DNA of 64,000 nt, taken from Sphaerolaimus hirsutus (Eukaryota; Nematoda; Chromadorea; Monhysterida; Sphaerolaimidae). Shown here in pieces: positions 43,521 to 55,500 of the stretch. The stretch spans positions 20,581,206-20,645,205 of the forward strand of contig OZ038459.1 of NCBI GenBank assembly GCA_964036195.1, read 5' to 3'. Position 1 is the stretch's first letter; the number at the start of each line of letters is the position of its first letter. The notes beneath the pieces are model-generated. The model worked only from the letters and a program-made list of their open reading frames with translations. It had not been told where the DNA came from and searched no databases. The position numbers and the translations under genes are program-made.

Positions 43521-46500
43521 CTGAGACAAGACATGTGAAAATGTTTGACCTTCTGAGGGTTTTTCAGTGGTGTATTTTAGTGTGGGTGATGATTGGGTGA
43601 CTGCTGGTAAACTGGGGTTTAAACAGTTATTTTTCTTTGTGTCATTTCCATGGGGTTATTTGAGGGAGAATTGATATCACTTTTAGGGCTTGAGTACAGT
43701 GCACAGCATAGTTGTTAAAACGTATTTACATTTACTCAAAAAATACATATTTATACTCGAGTACGGTGTAAATATGTTTATGTTTCGTCCTCAAAAAATA
43801 TCAGTACTCACTTACTCGCGTACTTTTTGAAAGTACGTGAGTACTTGGAACAAATCTCATATAGGCTTTTATATCGCTTTTTCCAGGCATTGAAGTGAAA
43901 AAAAACCTATGAAAAAACGTGAAAGTAGGAAAAATACCGTATTTCCTCTAATTAGGTACCCCCTGGGGGGTTTATTTTTTCAGAGTGGAAATTTTGAGGG
44001 GGGTTAAACGAGGGGGGTATTTCGATGGGGTTTGAAACGTACACAAACGTTGAAAAATGTTACAAAAACCGCCATTTATAACACTCTATGGACTTATATA
44101 TGTACGTAGTTGTAGACGGTATATAACCGGTTCTAACATAACACAGTCATTGTTTTAAACATGTGTTCTGCGTTTCCCGGATGACAAACCGCATCACATT
44201 CTCTATACAGTAAATTGGGGGGGGTATTTCGAGGGGGGGGGGGTTATTTCGAGACGGGGTGTATTTTGAGGGGGGAGGTATTTCGAGGAAATACGGTCGT
44301 CAAAATGTGTCATATATTTAAGCACATATATAGCCGGAAATAGCTGAAAATTGAAGAAGCCAAATACCGTATTTCCTAGATTTACCCTCCCCCCCCTTGA
44401 ATTAACCCCCCCCCCCCCGAAATCCCCCAGTTGTTTTTGAGCTGGGGAAAAAATCTGGAATTATGTACATGATCATGGTTGGTTTTAGTAAAATTATTTT
44501 TACTAAAATTGTATTTTATTTTTATTAAAATTGTATTTTATTTTTTTTTATTCATGTTTCAGTTTATTTTATTTTATTTTATTCTGAAATGTCATTAATA
44601 AAATAAAATGAAACCATTTTACAAAAATTTTATAAATATTTTACAAAAATTTTACAAAAAATCGGAAATCTTGGATGCAAGGACATAAAACAATGTGCAC
44701 GCTAGAAGCATGCAAATGAATACAAAAATTTTTTTTTGTAAACTTGTGACACGGGTTGCGAGGTAGGTATTTTGTATTTTGACCCTCAGGGGGAGCTAAT
44801 TGCTCCTCCCAAGGGAAGATAGCTAAAAGTGGGTTGTTGTTTTTTGGGTGGGGGGGGGCTTGCGGGATTCAATATATTTATAGGCTTTTTCAAGGTATGG
44901 AATGAAGAAAATAAATAAAAAATCACAAATTAGTGATTTTTAAGGTGAAAATGTGAAAATTGGCAATTTTGAGCAACAATATTTCTCAATCACAACAATG
45001 AAAGATACAACAAGGCACTAGTTCTGCAAATTGGCAGCAAGAAACTTAAGCAACATGATAGAAAACTTTCTATAGAATTGAACAGACACTTGAGTTTTTG
45101 TAAAATTTTACTAAAATTGTACAAAAATTCGAATTATTGTACAATTTTACAAAAATTTTACAAAAATTCGAATTTTAGTAAAATTGTATTTTTATTTTAT
45201 TAATTTTCCATTTTATTTTATTTTATTTTATTCTCCAATTTTCCATTTTATTTTTATTTTATTTTTATTTTTTCCTGAGATTTTGCCAACCCTGTACATG
45301 ATGTATACAATGTACATAACATATATATTGGTCGACAGTTTGCATCGCAACTACACATATACTAGTTTGTGTAGCGATAGACGTTGATATGTCCAATGAC
45401 GTTGATACTTGGACACGTTGATTACCTATTTAGGGTATATAAAAGCATACTCTTTACTATGAATTTGTGAAAATTTATGACGATATAATAACCCCCCCCC
45501 CTCGAATAAGCCCCCCTCTAAATATATCCCCTCACAATTTCCACTCTGAAAAAATAAACCCCCTTGGGGTATTTCGAGGAAATACGGTACGTTTACTTTG
45601 AAAAAGTTCCGTACTTTTAACAACTCTGGTGCAAAGGACCCTTTTTACACAAGGGCACAGACATCTGCCACGCGATGGCATACATTGAAACGTGCTCTTC
45701 TTCCATCATCGGCACTTTGCTCACTTGAGGCAGTGCCAGGCGCACTCCCTGCCCGCATATGGGTCCTGTGCGAACTGGGGGCCACTGAGGGTGCTCAGGG
45801 GGGTCACATCGGTCTGCACCCCCGCCGCCCCAGGCTGCACCCGCGCGTACGTCGCCACACCCGGTGCGTCTGCAAACGTGCAACATATTTCGGGTGCATT
45901 TGTGTTAAGGTGGATTCACAGTACAGTGACAAAAAAAGTGAAACGACAAATGAAACGTCACCGATAAATTAATTACCGTATTACCTCGAATTATCCCCCC
46001 CCCCTTGAATTAACCCCCCCCCCCCCCCTCGAATTAACCCCCCCTCAAAATGGGCTGGGGAAATAATAACCCCCCCCCCCCTCAAAATACCCCCCCCCTT
46101 CGGAATGATGTACGTCATGTACATAATAAATACGTCATGTACGCAATGTACATGATGTATATTACTGTTAATTTGCATTGCAGCTACACATAGTGTCAGA
46201 TATTTTATGTTTTTACTAATTTTACTAGCTTCCGTTTTTTACCACAAAATACGCCACTTGTCAAGTTGCCGCGGCAGAGAATTGTAAATTCCGGTCCCTT
46301 TGCGCTTAATTGCGTGCGTAATTAAATAAATGGTTGTTTTAATGGTACGGGGATTTTACACGCAAATCAGGAACAGAGCCAGTACCCCTTGGGGTCCTGA
46401 CAAGTTCCCGAGGACGGACACGGCAACTTACCAATCCCTTTCGTAATTGCAGCCGGCGTTTTACTTCAATTAATTGTTAATAAGCCGTAATTAATAAAAT

Positions 46501-49500
46501 CAAATTAAAATGCAAAGCAGTTAGTATGCTTCAGGGGGACCAAGTTGAATTTCACGGGAACTTTATTTAGCAATTTAGTCAGAGTCAATTTCACAATAGC
46601 ACAAGTGAGTCGTAAAGCCTCTAGTGGGTGAAAAAATGTAAAATCAGCGCGTTTTATAATCACCAGAAATCTACCATATCATCACTGAATACTACTTTTG
46701 AGACACAACAATTAACCATCTTTTGCACATTTTTTTTTGCTGGAAGTGGAAAAAATGTGCAGTAATTTTGCTGGAAAGAGAAATTTTTTACGTCATTGAC
46801 AATCTGCATGAATTTTTACCAGTTTGGCTGATCAGAAAACAGAAAGTTGAGCCAGAAAAAGGTAAAATGAGGCGGAAAAATGGAAAATTGAGGCGGAAAA
46901 TGGTAAAAAAGGCGGGAAAACTGGAAATTGAGGCGGAAAACGGAAAAAAAGCGGAAAAACTGAAAATGAGGTCGGAAAACGGAAAATGAGCTGGAAAAAC
47001 GGAAACGGAACAAAAAAGTTGCCGGAAAACGGAACGGAAAACGGAAAAAAAATTTCAGCAGCCGGAAAACGGAACGGAAAACGGAAAAAATTTGCCTGCA
47101 GAAAACGGAAACGGAAAACGGAAAACGGAAATTTGACACCCTAATCATGAGTGTCACGAATGAAGTTGAAGCTTTAGAACTATATTACAAAGTCAAAGCT
47201 TTATTTAACCAATGTTCTATGAACATGAGGGAATGGCTGTCAAACTCCAGATCAGTCATGAATGAAATAGCAGAAAACAACAGGAGTCCAAAGGTGAATA
47301 AAATTGTCGCAGTAATGGGCATGAAATAAAATCACCGAACGGTAATATCAACTGGCAATATCAACACCAAAATTGCAAATTGACAGCATCACAACACCAA
47401 CCAGACAAAACTTGAATAAATTATTGGTGTCAGCATATGACCCAATTGGGTTCACAGCACCTGTTTCACTGACCCTGAAATCCCAGTTGTCAATGCTGCT
47501 CCAAGAGACAAAAACAACACAATGGGATGCGCCAATTGAAGATAAATACAGATTGGAAAAACAATGGAAAAATGCCAGAAAACTGAAAATTGAGCCAGAA
47601 AATGGAAAAATGGCCTGGTAAAACGGAAACGGAAAGGTAAAAAGTTTTCAGCCGGAAAACGGAAAAATGGGCCGGAAAAATGGAAACGGAAAGGTAAAAA
47701 ATTTTCAGCTGCTGGAAAACGGAAAACGGAAAAGTAAAAATTTTTCAGCTGCCGGAAAACGGAAAACGGAAAGGTAAAAATTTTTCGGCTGCTGGAAAAC
47801 GGAAAACGGAAATGTAAAAAATTTTCCTGCGGAAAGGCGGAAACGGAAAACGGAAACGGAAATTTGACACCCTACATATCATCACTGAATACTACTTTTG
47901 AGACACAACATTTAACCGTAATTAAAAGAGTATAAGGCAAAAGCAATGATCACTTGAAAGCGAATAGCATAACGTGCGAGGCGCGGGAAAAATAAGTAAA
48001 TATGGGAAAAGTGATAATATGCAAAAATAAAATGAACTAATTAAATAAGGGTAACTGTGATTAATCTAACGTAATTAAAGTACAATTAAAATATCTCAGA
48101 GGTGAGTGTCATAAACTGGGTTTTTATTCAAAGGTTACGGTACAATTTAGAACAGGTGGTGTGACACTGTGTTATCACCCCCGCCACTTTAGGTGAAATA
48201 TTTTATAGCACGCCCGACCAAGGCCACTGAAAGAACACTCATTGCGGGGGTTTATTCAAGGTTATTTCATTGCCGGGTAAAGGGTTGGAACTTCGGGCAT
48301 GAACACACGCTACAAAGACACTAGCACTTTTGAGTTCACCAATCACCCTGGGTGATGGGAATAATTAATTGGCACTGCTGTGCTCTTCACTTCATACTGT
48401 GCTCTGCATGTGTCTTGCAGTCGCATGTCGACAATAATTGCTGTTTTGCCACTTTTCCGCCCATTACCTAGTCCTAAATAAAAATGCACTTGGTCGGGGA
48501 AATTTCTGAATGTTATCTGTCGGGGTGCTAATGTGTTTAACAGAGTGGACACCTTTAACTTAGCAAGAAATTTCAAAGCTTTTCTAACCCATTCTCAGAC
48601 ACTGCACCCTTTTGATCAACTATGTAAGCTAATAAAAATTTAAAAAATTGGAATAATATGTCTAAAAGTACATTCAACCAAAACGGAAGTAATCACTTAA
48701 CTTAAATGCAGGTAACTTAATTTACTTAATTAATGGAATGGGAAATGAAGCAATTAAAATCACATGGGGATAATAACGTAAGTAACGGAAAGAAAAATAC
48801 TTAATTAATTTCATGGCCGCAGTAGTTTCCATTCGGGCGTACCATCCTGGGGCTGCAGCCTCGTTGGCGGATTTGCAGTGCACAGCGAACCTCGCGTTCA
48901 CTGTGACTTCCCTGTGCACCGCGGGCAGTCATTCGGTCGCACATGGTCGTTTTCGAGTCGTCGGAGTGTCTGCACAAAATTGTCATTACGTTTTTACGCA
49001 TGATTGGCTAGCCATATTTCCACCTACAATAGAGTAGTTTGTGTAGCTATCTACCTTTTTATATCTAAATATATCCTGTTTGAACACATTTATTACCTAT
49101 TTTGTGTACGCAAATGCTTACTATTTACTACGATCCTTACGAAAATTTCTGACGAAATAATAGAAAAACCCTCGAATAAACCCCCCCCTCGAATTAACCC
49201 CCCCTCAATTTTTGCTGGCGAAATAATAAACCCCCATGGGGGTATTTTGAGGTAATACGGTATTTTCATGTTTTCAAGTTTTTTATTGAAAATTTATGTT
49301 CAATACTCCAATTTGAATGAAAAATTTATAATATGGAGATGTTAAATTGGAATTTGAATCAAAAACGTTGGATGAAAAATGGTCCACCGACAAATCAATT
49401 TCAGGTTGATTCCCTAAAATCAATTTGTCGTCGGTCATCGCATGCAGTGTGATTGAACATAATCCTGCAAGCACGTTTGCCTGTTTGGCTCTGATTGTGG

Positions 49501-52500
49501 TAGCTGAAATTATACCTAGTTGAGTAGTAGGTAGTGATGTTAAAGGCACCGGGAAAAATGGCACCGCACCGCACCGGCACCTTTGCCAACGCAAGAAAAG
49601 GGCACCTGGGACCTTGGTGCACCGGCCAGAAAATGACACCGCACCGCACCGGCACCGGTGCCTTTTGGAAAAACTGGCACCGGCACCGAAGGGCACCGGC
49701 GGGTTGCCGGTGCTAGCACCGAAAGGCACCGCACCGGGCTGGAATTTCTGAAGTAAATATCGGGCAGTTTCTCAATGGTCTCACCTTTGGAAGTGCATAT
49801 TTCCATGAATTTTCAACCGATTTTGATGGTTGAGCACTTAAAATGATCAGAATGATGTGGCAATCACTATTAGGAAGCAATTACAATGATTACAAATGAA
49901 AGAAAAAATATTTAATTCACTGCAATGTCCATAGCCACTATTGTCTACTGATCGGAGTTGTTGCTGTACAGAGAATGGAACTATCTCTGTCATAAACTGA
50001 CAACAAATTTTGAACAAACAAGTAAGATAAATATAAAATATACAAATGATTTAAAATTCAACAAAATTTTAGATTCACTCATCAGATCACGTATTGGGTA
50101 TAATGGATTACACAGTAGGTATATTTATTTGATGGGAGGTTTACAAAATAGGCAAAAATGGTTGGGTAAATATATCGCTGTTTTTAAAATATGAATAAGC
50201 ACATACTATGGACAAAATTGCACAGCACATGAAGCCTTGGCCGGTGCCTTTCCCGGTGCCTTTTACTTTGGCCCTGGTGCTAGCACCTTTGGCACCGGCA
50301 AAAAAATGGCACCGCACCGCACCGGCACCAGTGCTATTCTGAAAAAAATGGCACCAGCACCGGCATGGCACCCCTGGAGATTGCAATGGCACCGCACCAA
50401 CACCTGTGCTGGTGCCCTTCGGTGCCCAGCACCGGGGCACCGGTGCCCCGGTGCCTTTACATCACTAGTAGTAGGTAGTGTATCTGGGTTTCTCAACCTC
50501 AGACTATGGATGCCTTTGTGTGGTTTATCTCATAATGTTCACGTTATGTCCATTTGAACTTGTCAACCCCCACTTGCCTTTAACACAGAGAGCCTGGTGG
50601 AACTCATCCGGGGACACCTTCGAAATCTCTCCAGTGTTCGTGTCCAGTAGCCCTGTTACCTCTGCATGGTTGAGTGAGAATTGTGAAATTGTCATGAAAC
50701 TAATGGTTTGTCAATTCAATTTCAGTCTCTTCAAAAAAAAATTCACAAATTCTAGTCACACAATCCCCAAGGCGGGTCACAAAATTGCAAGAAAATGTAC
50801 CTCTGAGCTGTGGATATTCCACACTGGGCACATATAGATTATGACTGTCGCCGCTAATATCGCTAGTATCGTAGTGTGTATCTGTCCTGCTGCAAGGCAA
50901 TGTGGATAGGCGACATTTGTCATCTGAACTTGACCAGCTAAAGCAACGGCACCTGTATTAAATTCGACAGTGTCATTTTAGGGGTGCTCACTACTAATCC
51001 GATACCAGACTAGGTTGTCAAATTTCCATTGTCCGTTTTCTGTTTCCGTTTTCCGCAGGAAATTTTTTTCCGTTTTCCGTTCCAATTTCTGGCTGCTGAA
51101 TTTTTTCCCATTTTACGTTCCGTTTTCAGGCCACCAAATTTTTTTTCCATTCCATTTTTCCAGCTCATTTTCTGTTTTCCAGCTAAATCTTCAGTTTTCC
51201 GGCCACCTTTTTTCCATTTTCTGGCTCAATTTTCTGTATTTCCACCTTTTTTCCATTTTCCGGCTAAATTGTCTCTTTTTTTTACCTAATATTCCCTTTT
51301 TCCAGCTCAAATGTGTGTTTTCTGTTTTACTGGTAAAAACTGGTAAAACTGGTAAACTGGTAACAATGTATGCAGGTTTTCAATTATGTGAATTTTGACC
51401 ATTTTCCATCCAAATTTCAGCAATTTCCAGTCTTTTTCCATTTTCCAGCAAAATTTCAGCAATTTTTTTTCGGTTTCCATGCAAATTTCATTTTTCCCTT
51501 TCCCATTTTCTGGCCTTGTTTTCCGATTCCCAGCCGCTTAAGTGCAAAATTTATTCCGTTCCTTTCCTATTTCTGTTTTCTGGCAAGTGCAAAAAAATTT
51601 CCATTTCCATTATACATAAAAAATTTTTTTGACACCCTATACCAGACTGTAACCATGGCTTCGTGACAAGAGAAGTGGTTGATTTTGTGTGTTAATTTTT
51701 CATAGTTTTTTCTCCATAGTCTTCAAATTTAAATTTATTTTCTGTTGTTGTTTTTTTTTTGGGGGGGGGGGGGCATTTCAGAGTCAGACTTTTTGTTCAG
51801 ATTTTTTGCTTGTAGAAACTCTATTTTAGAAATAGAATGACATATAATTTTGTTTTATTTATTTTAGAAACCATTATATTTTTCCATCCACTTTTTACCT
51901 GCCATTGTATTGGAGGTGCCGTTCTATTGGAGGTTGAAGAACAACAAAAATATGAACTTTTATACAATTTGTCTAGGTAGGTGTTTTATTTTAAAATTTT
52001 CCATTACATATGATTTTGTGCATAAAATTTTATTTGAATTTTGTTCATTTTTTTCTGAGATTTTTCCAACCATAGTCACTACTGAATCTGACACACCTGT
52101 CACTGCCAGCTTGCTGACACTGCAGTGCACATTCATCTGCACTGCCAGGAAATGTTGAATCTTCCAGCATAAAATCATTGGTGAGTCTTAGATCATACGT
52201 GTGTCTGGCAGCAGAAACAGTTGTTGGTTGCAAGGCTTGTTTCAGCTCTCTGTACTCGCAGATGCCCTGGTGCCTGTGTGAGTGTTGTGAAAGTTACGGT
52301 GCGTGTATATGTGTGAACAGTTGACATCAAGCAGCAGAAGGTTTCGTTTCGGTCACAGTTTCAACTCCATGGCATCAATCAGCGAACTTTATAATTTTGA
52401 TTTAAAAAATGTTTTTTTTACATTTTGAATTTATAAAGACTGCAATTTGAATTTTTGTTGATTTTTGGAACTTTCACTTTGAAAATGTCTTAATGTTTTT

Positions 52501-55500
52501 ACTTTTACTCTGAATTAGAACGTAACCATGAGGTAATACAAAATTTTAACACATTCAACCTAGGTAGATTCAGAAATTATCACCTTTTATCAGGAGATAG
52601 GTCAGTTGTGGCGTCTGCAATACCACTGACTGCAGCCAGCAGCACAGCAGCGACGACAGTGTCGAGAGGATCATTTGGCTCCCCCTTTCCCCAGGGTCTG
52701 ATGAAGCTGCTGAACAATTCCCCATTGGTCTGTTCCTTGTGGGTGCTGTTCAGGGCCAACTGCCAACCGTCAGTGATACTCGTTCTGGACACTTTGTCCT
52801 TCATTATGTGAAATTAAGCATCAAACTGCGAATCAAGGTGCCTGCCTAGGATAGCACAAAAAGTACAGGGTGCGGCAATTTAGACCAACGCTTTAGATTT
52901 TGAATAACTTGACAGTCGGTTGCCGGATGGAAATTTTAGGTGAATATTAACAACTACATGGGAAAGGTTACCACCAAAAATGGCTGCTACAGGTTCACTT
53001 TGCCACAAGTTATTCATGCAAACACATAATTGTCACTTAACCACCACCTCGTGATAGGGTTCAAATGGGATCGACTTTTCGGGACTGGGATACAGATCGG
53101 GATTGTTGTTTCAGCAGTTTTTCTCTAATTAATTTCACAGCGCATGCCTAAATGCGTGTGCGCGTGCCACTAATCCGCCTTACCAATCAGGAAATTGGCA
53201 GATGCATGAGTAATTGGTTGTAGAGCGAGGTGGTTGTAAAGCAACGAGTATTGGTGTTTGCTTGAGTACCTATTCAACCAGTGAAGCGATCGCAGCCATA
53301 TTTTGTGAAAAGCTTTCCTATTTGGTTTTCATTGTTCACCTAAAATTTGACTTTCATCCGGTGATCCAGAGTCAAGTTATTCGAAATCTATAGTGTTGGA
53401 CTAAATTGCTGCACCCTGTATATTGTCACATTGTCTCCCATTTGTGTGTATGTAGTGTAAGTGAAACTGTAATGCAAGAGAATTCAAATGGTTTATATAA
53501 ATATTGAACTAACATTTATGGCACCAAGCCAATAAATATTATTACGGTCCAGTCCACCAACCAGCTCTGTGAGCACATTTGGCAGCTGGCCATCCACAGG
53601 CCAAGCCAGGTGCCCCTTGTATCCTGGTATGTGACCTGCAGCAATAGTTTATGCTAGCAAAAACAGAACACAGCAGAACATGTTGTCTTGTCTACCCTTA
53701 AAATATTACTAATCCTTGAAAAGGTTGATCATAAGAAAGTACTTTAATATTTTGTTTCAGCATTCTTTTTGCATAAAGCAGTACCAGGATGTCTTGGATT
53801 TTTTTGAAGAAATTGACTCTCCCTCCATTGGAAATGTTCCTGATTAATGCTCATGAACTTCAAAGGCTCACAATGCTATGACATTTTTTTAAAGAATTCG
53901 TAGAAACAAATCTGATTACCATTGCACTTGTCAGCAACTTGGTACCAGTTTGAGCCAGTGACTCCCTCATCCCAATACACGTAGCACGAGCCATCATGGA
54001 ACACACTCAGCTTTCCGGTTACATTCAAGTTGCAGTTACCCTCTAAAGTCTCTGCACATGTAAAACAATGAATCATGCAAAACATGATAGATCCCTGAGT
54101 TTTAAATTTGATTTGTCTTGTGTACTATTCCATCATTGTAGGTAGATAGAACTGGTGATGGAAAATCTTCAAAAAATCAATACCAAATACCAAAAGCACT
54201 ATGACACCATTAAAAAAGGACAGATAATCAAATTTAAAATAAAGAGAGCATTAAGCACTGAACACCTACACCTGCTATACAGCACCATGACATGTGCTTT
54301 TTATTAAATGCTTCTGGAAAAGTACTAGTACTGTACAAAGGTACTAGTACAAAAAGTATGAATAGTACAATGGGGTCAAGACAAGTCAGTCGGTACAAGG
54401 TGAGAAGTAAAAAAAGACAACTGAGAAGTTAGAAGTAAGATGAGAAGTGAAATGACATGTAAAAAGTAAAAAGCTATAATAATGAGAAGTGAAATGAGAT
54501 GTAAAAACTTAAAAGCAGGGTCAATATTTTACTTCCTTTCACTTCTCATTTTACTTTGCTTTCTATTTTTGTTACCATTTCACTTCTCATTTCTCACTTT
54601 ACTCCTCAAATGGTTTTTGCTTCTCAACTTGTGGAATTGACATCTGCGCTATGGTGAAATTCTATCAATACACAGCACAACTCACGGTCTGGTAATGGTG
54701 CACTCTTGTTGTAGACGAAATATTCCTCTTTGTGAAGTGGCGTGACCAATGCAATGCGGTAGGAACCCTGAAATAAATTATGATGAAATTAAAATATGAA
54801 AGGTAACTGGATTCAAACTGGCTTGATGCCTCTCCCGCTGATTTGAAGCACCACTGTTGTAGTGTCACTACAGTGTATTTATTCACATGTATTTATTCTA
54901 TTCTAAGTAAGATTTTGGGTATCACTTCTGAACCACTAAACTTCATGTTTCAACCAATCCTTTATAAGTGGCTGTTTGTGTTTGAGGATGTGTCACATGG
55001 TGACAGGTGCACAAATAATAGATCCACAGTGCACTTTGAATGCCTCCACTCCTCAACGTCAACAGCACCAGGTGAACCCAGCTTCACATTGCTGAGTCTC
55101 ACTTGTCGATCAGTGCCTCGGGTGTGCAACACCACCTGATGCGGTGCACCAAAACAAACACAGTGAAATGGTGCCAAAAGAACCATTAGCCATGTAATTA
55201 CTTAGTGGGCAAAAACATGCCAGGCTGCTCAATATAGGCCTAGTCAAGCCACAGTTCCAATATCTAACATTGGAAAAGTATGTTTGGTATCTGCCAAACT
55301 GCTACCAGACACAGTGTGTCAATGAACTATCACTATTGTTACCTGCATACTTGTGCTCACCCAGTGCTAGTGTACATGTGTACTTGCATACCGATATTCA
55401 GCAGCCAAATTCGCTCTCCTACACTAGCATATGAGAGTTGTGTATTTCCAGTAAATAAACTCACAAAAGCATGCACCTATATGTCCCAAAACAGCTGTGT

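Larger units (their letters stand above)
46675..47917. repeat. 43-bp direct repeats around H5
   Basis: 46675-46717 and 47875-47917 are identical except one base (CATATCATCACTGAATACTA and onward). They enclose a defective hAT-like/BEL composite. Too long for a hAT duplication, so a repair event or unequal exchange is suspected. Confidence 0.75.
46194..49028. mobile_element. LTR-type insertion, TGT...ACA, duplication ATAG
   Basis: Begins TGTCAGATATTTTATG and ends TTTCCACCTACA, with exact 4-bp duplication ATAG (46190-46193, 49029-49032) proven by the empty site in the sister copy at 18490. No internal retroelement genes besides nested material (46718-47874), so a solo LTR of about 1.7 kb before nesting is the best guess. 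The minus-strand orientation is undetermined. Confidence 0.6.
45974..49262. mobile_element. CCGTATTACC element split by an LTR-type insertion
   Basis: TACCGTATTACCTCGAATTA at 45974 and GAGGTAATACGGTA at 49262. The core is cut at CTACACATAG and resumes with ATAGAGTAGTTTGTG; the unbroken form is at 18478-18500. Confidence 0.8.

Noticed and set aside
50801-50900. Hydrophobic helix (transmembrane segment) in gene 2 exon 8
   Set aside because: Requires a frame whose phases do not match exons 7 and 9; the chosen frame gives PAN cysteines and fits both neighbours.
53527-53540. Donor site GGACC|GTAATA in gene 2 exon 5
   Set aside because: Gene 1 has CA at this GT, while both genes continue in frame through the YWLGA box to a shared GTTAGT donor.
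54962-55186. Extra exon in gene 2 intron 2
   Set aside because: Frame is open and has a fair acceptor, but there is no counterpart in gene 1 and including it breaks the exon 2 to 3 phase.
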